Assembly (NCBI RefSeq): GCF_037042905.1 | Contig: NC_087252.1 | Span: forward strand, 23,453,701 to 23,517,700 | Source: Lytechinus pictus | Taxonomy: Eukaryota > Echinodermata > Echinoidea > Temnopleuroida > Toxopneustidae | Direction: 5' to 3' | DNA length: 64,000 nucleotides | Shown: piece after piece, positions 34,781-44,200 of the stretch | Layout: each line of letters starts with the position of its first letter | Numbering within the stretch: position 1 is the first letter of the stretch | Made by a program: the position numbers and the translations under genes | The notes under the pieces: generated by a model | Databases searched by the model: none | Told to the model about the DNA's origin: nothing | The model's input: only the letters and a program-made list of their open reading frames with translations

Positions 34781-35092
34781 GCCCGTATTCTGAACTCGGG
34801 TTTAAATTAAACCCTGGTTTAAAGTTGTGGTTCAAACTATGGAGAGCCAATTGGGGTACAAATCCCTAAGAGTACACATCAAATTTCTTAACTCATGTGA
34901 CGCCGAAATTGTCTGGGAATGATACTGAAGTATTTTGAAGTATTTTTCTTCATTATGAAAGCAAAAGGAAGCAAAATAGTCAACATAAGAAATATATTAT
35001 ATAAACATAATTTGTTAATATATGGCTACCCATAATTTCAGTACAGAGTTAGACCATTGGTTTAAATTAAACCCGACTTCAGAATAGAGGCC
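34781..35092. mobile_element. TIR element of the GCCCGTATTCTGAA family, copy 2
   Basis: Starts GCCCGTATTCTGAACTCGGG and ends CCCGACTTCAGAATAGAGGCC. Clearly related along its whole length to 28654-28956. A third, partial relative begins at about 13826. Confidence 0.8.
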
Positions 35093-35361
35093 AGTGTTTA
35101 ATATTTACATCATTCACAAGATAAACTAAAGAACTTTGACATTGCAAAATATGATTTTTTTTTCCTCACAATATCAAGATGGAACATACATAGTTGGCAT
35201 TGGATGGATATCTTTCAGGAAATGATTTGAAAGTAATAATTTGTGCTCTAACCAGTTCTTGAAACCTAGAAGTCGTTTGAAAAGCAGCTTCGATCTTGCA
35301 GATTTGCCCATCCTGAAGAAGGCACCACATCTGGCAGGCGTTTCATAGAGCTGATTGTAAG

Positions 35362-35679
35362 TCATGAGCGACTACCAACAACTGGCCATCCTTTAGTACG
35401 ATTTAAATTCACACCAATGAAAATTTGGTGTGCACAATTCTCGCTACCCCAAATAGCGATTTCGCCGAGATCCGGGAAAAATCCCTGTAACGCGCATTGC
35501 ATTATGGGATAGCTTTTCGGTATTACAACTTCCTGTTCGGAAGTCCAACGCACTGTTTTGCCATTCAGATCAACAGTGCCGTCATCCACAACAACACAAC
35601 GTCGCTTTCGCTCGGAAAGTTCGTGATCACAACCCTCTCTTTCACGATACAGTTTAACGGCCGTTTCTGCTAAAGTCAC
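35362..35679 (-). CDS. Unidentified ORF within the 736-bp TIR element
   Basis: 105 codons from an ATG at 35679; the frame is open further upstream to about 35740. It is rich in K, R and E at first (K-L-Y-R-E-R-E, S-E-R-K-R-R-C) and then less biased. The last 25 codons are translated terminal repeat and flank, so the natural end is unclear. I recognise no family. It may be a remnant of a transposon protein, a captured host exon, or chance. Confidence 0.2.
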   Translation of the reverse strand: MTLAETAVKLYREREGCDHELSERKRRCVVVDDGTVDLNGKTVRWTSEQEVVIPKSYPIMQCALQGFFPDLGEIAIWGSENCAHQIFIGVNLNRTKGWPVVGSRS

Positions 35680-36171
35680 TGATTCTGCCCGACGCTTTCC
35701 ATTGTTAAGACTTTTTAAAGTTCCGAAACTGATTTTTTATAAATTTTTTGGTCGACAAAAAATTGAACGGAATGAATGCTGTAGTGTATATATTTAGCGT
35801 CTAGTCGAATACGATCGTGATGTCAGGCCGGTCGCTAAATGCAAAATTTTAAGATATTCATTTTTTGTTTTATTTTTTATAACCAAATAAAAACAAGAAT
35901 AAAAATTATTTTCACGTGAAATATATTTTCTATTTTTATTCATAATTCAAATGGAATAAAAACTGACCAAATTAAATAAGAAGTATTATAATATGTACAT
36001 ATTACGCTGATTGGCATCGATTTCGGTGTGGTGGAAAACTCAGTATTGCGAATCTCGCGATCGCGCGAGCATGACTCTGAACCGGAAGTGGTGATGACGA
36101 CCCGACGGAGTGAAAATTATCTCGTCTCGCGCATTATGAGATTTGTGTTCCTATTTGGGGTAGCGAGAATT
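35436..36171. mobile_element. 736-bp TIR element carrying an unidentified ORF
   Basis: Exact inverted ends contain TTCTCGCTACCCCAAATAG. Inside is a CG-rich right part, and on the minus strand an ORF runs from about 35740 into the terminal repeat. No 8- or 9-bp target duplication could be recognised, so the superfamily is open. Confidence 0.75.
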
Positions 36172-36384
36172 TACCTCAAGGATCACTAGTAGTTTGTAAA
36201 GTTGCTTGCAACTTACGAACAGTTTTATGTCATAAAACGGCTTGCCTTACATTTGTTGGCATGTGCTGACCGAGCTGTCTTGGGCCCTGTCTAACAAATA
36301 CTTGCAATAGCTTCGATTCAAAGAGGTTTGTTAGTTATGCATGAATTAACACACACCCAATAACCTGGGTCCCATTTCAAAAAG

Positions 36385-36500
36385 ACATGTTATAGTAACA
36401 AATGCACAATTTCTCATTTAGCCAATCAGATTGAAGGATTTCAGTAGCTTTTAACTGTTATTGCAAATTATTATAACAAATTTTATGAAATTGGCCCCTG
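36385..36500. mobile_element. Small inverted-repeat element (TTTCA...TGAAA type)
   Basis: GGGTCCCATTTCAAAAAGAC on the left and a right side ending TTTTATGAAATTGGCCCC, with the shared internal phrase TAGCCAATCAGATTGAAGGA. Confidence 0.5.
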
Positions 36501-36726
36501 CTCTTGGGTGCCGAATTACATTCTCAGTTATTTTGTTTTCCATCAAATAAAGTTGAAATCCAATCTTTTCAGGTTAAATTTTAGAACGAAAATTCCTGTT
36601 GTAAACAAGCATCTGAATGTAGTGCAGATAATTTCAAAAACGTTTTAAGAGTTCTAATAAATAAATTCAGCTCCACTTTGTTGAGACCTTGACGAAAAAT
36701 GGGTTATCCCAAAAGCACAAGAACCA

Positions 36727-36860
36727 GAGAGCATTTCATGAGAAGTTTTGAGAGTGATTTTCCCTACTTGTTCTCAGCCAATCAAATGCAAGGATTTGCA
36801 GTAGCTTGTAAAATCACTCTGTGAAAGTCACTGACAAAACTTGTCATGACATAGTATCCA
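36727..36860. mobile_element. GGGGCATTTCATGAA MITE, copy 2
   Basis: AGAGCATTTCATGAGAAGTT, the inner CTCAGCCAATCAAATGCAAGG and the AGTAGCTTGTAAAATCACTC phrase match 21592-21722. It abuts the next MITE at 36861. Confidence 0.65.
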
Positions 36861-37019
36861 GGGGGGCGTTTCATGAAAGGACTTGTCGGACGTTTTATCC
36901 GACAAGTCCCATTTTATCCGACAGTTACCATAGTAACGGTACCTCTCAGCCAATCAACATCAGAGAAAGATGTCAGATCTGACAACTTGTCGGATGAAAA
37001 TGTTGATGAAACACTCCCT
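36861..37019. mobile_element. Palindromic MITE with TTGTCGGA repeats
   Basis: GGGGGGCGTTTCATGAAAGG at the left pairs with GATGAAACACTCCC at the right. GACTTGTCGGA and TCCGACAAGTC occur in both orientations. A relative is seen at 16587-16695. Confidence 0.7.
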
Positions 37020-37566
37020 AGGTCACAAGGCGCGCATAAGGTCGAACTTCAAAAGCATCCCTCTGGTTCATTTTCAAGCAGTCACTCTTGGTTCTTAAAC
37101 CATGACTCTACTCCGGTTAAAGGTCAAGTCCACCCCAAAAATTGTTGATTTTAATAAATAGAGAAAAATCAAACTAGCATAATGCTGAAAATTTCATCAA
37201 AATCGGATGTAAAATAAGAAAGTTATGACATTTTAAAGTTTCGCTTATTTTTCACAAAACAGTGATATGCACAACTCAGTGACATGCAAATGAGACAGTC
37301 GATGATGTCCCTCACTCACTATTTCTTTTGTTTTTTATTGTTTTAATTATACAATATTTCATTTTTTACAAATTTGACAATAAGGACCAAATTGACTGAA
37401 CCATATAGTATTAAACAATGCCAATTCAACATGATAAGGGAGGAATTAATCGTTGTTTCACTTGAAAATGAGGAAAATATTAGAATTTTCCATATTTCAC
37501 ATAATAAAATACAAAAGAAATAGTGCGTGGATGACGTCATCAGTCTCCTCATTTGCATACCGATCC

Positions 37567-38013
37567 GGTCGCAAAATAACGTACGGTGATAAACGCTTGC
37601 AGGTATAGCAAAATTCCTTCTTGTTGGATGCTCGATATGGGGAGCGAGTCTGTTAATGATATGAACGCATCCCTGTCTGGAAAATCTATTCAACTTCAGC
37701 ATCTCGCTGTCGTCATAGATATCCAAGGGATGCGTTCGATCTCTAAAGACTCGCTCCCGTCTCAAAGCAGCTGCCTGCTGTATGGCATACAATAGAGCAG
37801 CCATCTTGAAACTATTTTGCCGGAGTTTTTAGGACTTTGCCGTTGGACCAGGAGCTACAGCAAAAACCCACTTGATTTGCCGGAGTTTTTTTTAATGTTT
37901 GCCGTAAGAACTCTGGCAAAGTTTTATGCAATGTAAAACTCCGGCAATTTTTTTTGCCATAGTTTCCTGATTTTTTGCCGTAAAAAACTCCGGCAAAAGT
38001 ATTATGCAATGGG
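37567..38013 (-). mobile_element. Harbinger/PIF 5' fragment with subterminal TTGCCGGAGTTTT repeats
   Basis: Read on the minus strand, the element starts GGCCCCATTGCATAATAC and then carries five or more copies of a TTGCCGGAGTTTT-type motif in both orientations before the transposase ATG. Everything after the first ~70 codons of the transposase is lost. No clean TSD is visible. Confidence 0.75.
37595..37804 (-). pseudogene. HARBI1-like transposase, N-terminal stub
   Basis: About 70 residues from the ATG at 37804 match the start of PIF/Harbinger transposases (HARBI1 family): F-R-D-R-T-H-P-L-D, then Y-D-D-S-E-M, a F-S-R-Q-G helix and H-P-T-R-R-N-F-A-I-P. In the family a DDE nuclease domain of about 250 residues follows. 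Here the frame passes into MITE sequence after A-I-P-A-S, so no catalytic residue is present. It cannot act as a transposase. Confidence 0.8.
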
Positions 38014-38209
38014 GCCAAGGATGTGCATATAACTGTTGTGTGAAATTGAGCAAAACTTTGAAATGTCATAACTTTCTTATTTCACATCCGATTTTGATGA
38101 AATTTTCAGTGTTATGCTTGTTGGATTTTTTTCTTTTTATTCAAATCAACTCTTTGTTGGGGTATAAGTATATTTTAGTAATGGGCATGCCATCCTTGAT
38201 CATTTTCGT

Positions 38210-41200
38210 TCACATATCTTCAATGCTCCATTTATAAGCTATTTCCGACGTAGCCTTCTTGTCCGATATTCTCTGGAAGTATTTCTTCTCGAATCCACTC
38301 GATCGATCGACCCCGTCCCATCGGTAACCTGGCTGGATGTTGAAGCGGTTCGGTGGAGGCTTCGGTCCTCGATATTTTGGTTTCTCTGTACAAAGAAACA
38401 GAAAGTGATGAGTGATTGATGATCGACAAAGGGTATGCTTCATTTTATTTACAATGGAACACAGCATACATCATCACTAGGGGTCCTTTGCAAAATGACG
38501 CATGATCAAATACATTCTAAGAAATGGTATAAAACTCAGCCAATTAGATTGGCACATAATGGGATGTGACCTATAACCTTTTGATTAGAAAGCAATACTT
38601 TCTGGATCAGTCCTGGGGTGTTTCACAAGGAATTAAGTTTGACTTGGAGTTGCAATTAAAATGGCCAGTTGCGTGCCAAATAAAAAGGCATGACCGCATT
38701 GGTCAAATCCTGCTAAGAGGACACGCACTACTGCGTATTAATCATTAAGATTGTGTGTTATATATTGTGTGCAACAGCACTAAACATGAATTTAAATCAC
38801 ACTTAACTCTTTCTGAAACACAACCTGGGCCCCGTAACACAAAGCTTTGCGAAGAATAGCAAATATGAAATAACGCTTCTGATTGGTTACCGGCCAGTAT
38901 TTTGAGCCAAATGCGCGTATAACAATGATCTTGATTTGTCAGTTCATTTAGCGATTGATCGCTAATCTTTGTGTTACGCTCCCCTGGTTGGTGTTTCATT
39001 AAGCTGTTCGGAGGTTACACAAGATTTTATGCACAAATGATGAGGGGGGGGGGGAGAAGGAGAGGGGGAGGAGAGTGGAGAGGAATACCTTTAATCCCAG
39101 CCTTCGCCATGGCCTTAGATTCTTTCTTCTTCAGGAACGCCAGCATGGGGTCTCCTTCTCGGTCCTGTTCTTTCAACATCTGGTCCAGGTCCGTATCGTC
39201 TTTGTACCTCGCTAAAGGTTTAGCCATCTCTCTCATCGTATCTTCAACGCTGTTCTTCTGATTCTTGACTTGGGCCACCCTGTACGGGGCACAAAGACAT
39301 GTTTATTAATACACATTCAAGTGCTCGGCTACTCACACTGATTTCATACAATTGTTGAATGCTGCAGTTCAATTACTCGCCATCGTCCTTTTGGCTTCTT
39401 TAGAATCTTTCCAAGAAATCTACATGTACAACTGAATTTTTTCCCATATTGGTTGCCGGGTAACTATAGAAATGGGTGCCTGGTACTAAGCAGAAGTCTT
39501 CTTCTATTGGTCAGTGCAAGAAAATATTTTTTTTAAAGTCATATCTCTTTTACTTGAGACTAGAAACTGATTATTAGCTTGTACATATGCATGTCTGTGA
39601 CATCCTGGAAATTGATCAAGTTTTGTTTTAAGAGGCCCAAACACATCAAGTGGTTTGCATATTTTCTCTACTTTCATTCTCCTCAGACAACAATCCTTTG
39701 AATTAGTAAACATTTTATAAGTATTCAAAGTATTTAAAGCGTTCTTTTCAAGAAAACTGCAGAAAAGTACTTACTAAATGGTAGAAAAAAGCTTACCCTT
39801 TTCCCCACTCCAAGAATTGCTCATCTTCTTCAGCTTTTCTGGCCTCTTCTTCTTTCTTCAGTCGTTTCTCCTCCTTCAAGTCTCTCCTCTTACCACTCTT
39901 ATCCCTGAAAACAGTCTCTGTAGGATGACAAAACATAAGACAATATAAGAAAATAATTCATACTTGATTACCCTTATGTCCACGTTTCATGAACTAGATC
40001 CATAAAATTTCAAAGTTGTGATGACAAGTTTATTAACCCTAAGTGACGTTTGACCTTGGTCATGTGACTTCAAACTCGCACATGATATTCAGGGATACAT
40101 GGTTGCTCTTATATACAAATTTCATGAACTATATCCATAAACTTTTAAAGTTATGACAATTCCTCAAATAACCCCAACATGGCCAAAGTTCATTGACCTT
40201 TAAATGACCTTTGACCTTAATCATGTGACCTGAAACTCAGGCAGGATCTTCAGTGATACACTATTACCCTTATGTCTAAGTTTTATGAACTAGGTCCATA
40301 TACTTTCTAAGCTATTATGACATTTCAAAACTTAACCTTGGTTAAGATTTCGATATTGAGTCCCCCAACATGGTCTAAGTTCATTGACCCTAAATGACCT
40401 TTGACCTTGGTCATGTGACCTGAAACTCAGGCAGAATTTTCAGTAATACTTGATTACCTGTATGTCCAGGTTTCATGAACTAGGTCCATATACTTTTTAA
40501 GTTATGATGACATTTCAAAAACTTAACCTTCATTAAGATTTCAATGTTGACAACGCCGCCGTCGGAAAAGCGGCGCCTATAGTCTCGCTCTGCTATGCAG
40601 GCGAGACAAAAAAGATATCGTCAATTTTACTTTTCAAATAAGTTTAAATTGAAAAGGGTGTTTACAGTGCAAAGAGAAGGTTCAGTAATAAACAATAGAA
40701 AAACTGGCAAGAAAATAACTGAAAAAACTTTCATACTAACTCACATTTGGAGCTAAAGGTTGATTTTATACTCAAATGAGCATGATCGAGTCATAAGTTT
40801 ATACAACAAAAAAATAAGGATTCTAGACTGCTTTAAAAATTATGATTCATCCAGTGGCAGATCAGGAAGAAGAAATATACTACACTAGTTACTACTACAT
40901 TTCCTAAATAACCTCCTGTGACCTTTCTGCCCTTGTGATCTCCTCTTCTTTCTTCTTCACCTCCTCCTTCTTCCGCTCATTCTTCTTCCCCTCCTTCTTC
41001 TCCTCCCCCTCCTTCTCCTCCCCCTCCTTTTTTTTCCTCTCTTTTTCCCCCCTCCTTCTTCTTCTCCCCCTCCTTTTTCTTCCTCTTTCTTTTGCTGTTC
41101 CTCTCCTCCTTTTCCTCCTCCTCCTTTTACTTCATTATTATTACTATTATATTGTATAACTAGTCTCTCTCAAGTCACACTGACCTGCATTTTTACCACT

Positions 41201-44200
41201 GGTGTCATCATCAAGCCTTGAGTAAGCCTCATTGGTTCTTCGTCTTGTTGCTTCATTCTCTCTCCTTAGGGCAGCTGCATCTGATAAACCGGCCTTAGCC
41301 CCTATACGTTACAAAGAAGAGTTAACAAACCACAATAAAATTATAAAATCAATCGTAACTCTTTGTAAGACGGGGCCTAGGGGTCACTTTTACTAAATAT
41401 GCTGTAACCATTACAAACTACTGAAAAATCAAATTTTCACATGTTCGTTTTGGTGGAGGCACACACTGCATCATTTTTAACCAAATTCTTAAATTCTATG
41501 AAAGCTGAGAGTTAAATTTGAAATTTTGTATTCTTGATGGAAATGTCCGTACCTGACAGAGTTGTCTTTGGCTTCTGCTTCATCCCATCTTCAGCTTTGC
41601 GTAGTCTTTGTCTGTCAGGTGAAAGGTCTGAATCAGAGTCCACCCTTCTCCTCTTCCCTTCGCTCCCTCTCCTGGGTGGAGAGAGGTCATCATCAGAGCC
41701 ACGCCCTTTCCTCCTGACTGGAGACAGGTCCCGACTGGACCTACTGGACTTTGATCGAGTTTGGTCTTTCCTCTTAGAATTTGATATCCTTGGAGGTGAA
41801 AGATCAGAATCGGAGTCATGTCTCCTCCTGGAGTTTTGAACTTGACTAGGTTTTCTTCTCCTAGGAGGGGAGATTTCGGAATCAGAATCATGTCTCCTCC
41901 TTTGCTTTAGTCTGTCTCCATTATTCGTCTTAGTCCTCACAGATGATAAATCAGAGTCTGAATCATTACGACTTCTCCTAGAATCTTTGGACTTTTTATG
42001 TCTTGGAGGTGAAAGGTCAGAGTCCGAGCCATGCCGCTTTTTCCTTGAGTCTTTGACCCTAGCTCTTTGAGGGGATAAATCGGAATCTGAATCATGGCGA
42101 CCCCTCCGGGAATGTTCACCCGTGCCATTTCTCCTTGGAGGAGACATATCAGAATCTGAACCATGCTGTGTCCTGGGCACCCGCCCCTGTCTGGCTCTTG
42201 GAAGGGAGAGGTCTGAATCTGAGTCGTGTCTCTTCTTCGATGTCTGCTCTGGCCTTCCTCTAGGCGGCGACAGGTCGGAATCTGAGTCGTGTCTCCTCTT
42301 CGATGTCTGCTCTTGCCTTCCTCGATGTGGCGACAGGTCGGAATCGGAATCATGCCTTTTCCTGGACATCTCTCCTGACCTGCCTCTGGGGGGTGAAAGA
42401 TCGGAACCAGAGTCATGACGGCGTCTCCTAGGCGGTGAAGCATCTGATGAGGAATCATGGCGGGGTCTTCGACTTCCTGATGACATCCTAGACGGTTCTT
42501 CCTCTTCATCTGCGAAAAAGAAGTAAAACAATCAATACAGCATTTTTCCTTTTTTTCAGATTTCAAATTAACCAAGTGAGGTAAAAAGCAAGTAAAATCC
42601 TATTTGTAGTTTTAATAAATCCCCCCAAAAAGAGAATGTTGCCATTCAAATTCAATAGATGTGTAAACAGTCACAACATGAAGAATATGAAACAAAACCG
42701 TTTTTATTTCTAAAAATATTATGATTTGGATATTCTAGCAGATGGTCGAATTACACTTTGGTGAGCTTGATTCAACGATCAACCACTTGGTCTTATATTG
42801 CCCAGATTCTCTAACTTTCACTTTTGTCTAGTTATTATTCTGCACTTTGTCAAATAAAACTGTGCTTCTTAATCAGTCCGGATGATACAGCAAGTGGATA
42901 TTAGATAAAGTGAGTATATCTTAAATGGAAATTACAAGGAATTGTAAATGGACCTATTGGCAGTCAGACCAAATGGATACGAGACAATCTAGTTGGAGAC
43001 CAAGTGGAAAATAGACTATGTGGGGTGAGGGTGCTCAAGACCAAACAGAGAGACGACAAAGTGGGTCTAGATAGACCAAGCGGCAAAGTTACTGAAAGAA
43101 CAACATACCTTGTTTCATTACTTTCCATTTATCACTCTTCCTGTACTGTTCCAGCTTGACTTCCTCTTCGGGTCTCTCGTCAACAAACCCTGCTACCAAA
43201 GGAGCTTCATCAGCTTCTTCAAGCAATTTGGACTTGTCATCATCAGCATCAGGTTGGACAAGGGTTCGGAAGTCCACATCATCATCTAATATACGCACGC
43301 TGCATTTGAAAAAAAAATTAAGAACTGTTAGAGTAATGCATCCTACATGTACATTCAACAGGTGCCGAGAATTGATAGCCATTTTTTTTCAACCAGACTT
43401 CTAATCAGAATTCAAGCAATGTTGACTTGTCATTGTTAGTATCAGACGGGACAAGGGTCCTATCTAGCTCAAGCACACTGGACTTTTGCACAAAAGACGT
43501 ACCATCCAAAATGTACCATTGCACGGCTTTAGGAGGTGACGTCACAATACGATTTAATTCAGTGCGCTCAGTAAAAATGAAGGTGCAATACGCGTATAAG
43601 CCTGCTGGCTAAATGCGCAATGCTGCCCAAGGTCATTAGCGCTTGTGGGATTTTGCTTTTCGCTTTCAGTATTTTTGCTCCTTTTTCATAGATTACTACA
43701 GGGATAAACTTTTTTTTTTCTTCATATTTTCGCTAAATTCCGAGGCGTTGAACAACACAAATAGCGAATATTCTTATTCGTGCAATGGTGCGAGATTTCG
43801 CATTCGGTGAAAGAAAGAGACGCTCTATTCAACTCGGCTACCGCCTCGTTGAATAGAGCATCTTTCTTTTGAACACCGAATGCGAAATCTCGCACCATCG
43901 CACTCATGCCTATTTGCTATTTGTATATTGCGTGCTGGTAAGGACTAACGTCATGAAGAGAAAGTGGATATTAAAGGCAGAAGTGAAATGGTGAGGCGAG
44001 AAGTGGAGGTTAGATAGAAGAGTATTCTTGCGGAGTTGAGTGCAGTGCTTAAACCTACTGTAAACCAGAAAGAGTCGAGAAGCTTAAGTAGTTGAAGACA
44101 TGATGAAACTCATGTTTCGGGCAGGTGGACAGTCAACTTGTCCAAAACAAAAAGACTAATTGAAGTGATAAAGTAGTATTGAGTAATATTATGAAAATAC

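Larger units (their letters stand above)
35336..36240. mobile_element. Palindromic MITE (TTTCATAGAGCTG family) split by a TIR insertion
   Basis: The left part (GGCGTTTCATAGAGCTGATT from 35336) and the right part (36172-36240, ending in a TTTATGTCATAAAACGGC stretch) belong to one inverted-repeat element, interrupted by 35436-36171. Confidence 0.65.
37117..38162. mobile_element. Palindromic MITE (CCACCCC family), copy 2, split by a Harbinger piece
   Basis: The left arm starts AAAGGTCAAGTCCACCCC. The right arm ends with its inverse (CAACTCTTTGTTGGGGT, 38162). Both carry ATCAAAATCGGATG or its complement. The element is interrupted in its right half at about 37567, and the match resumes at about 38014. 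Confidence 0.8.

Noticed and set aside
41534-42575. ORFs of 98-212 codons overlapping BUD13 exon 3 on both strands
   Set aside because: They are alternative frames of the repetitive exon; only the frame matching BUD13 joins to the neighbouring exons.
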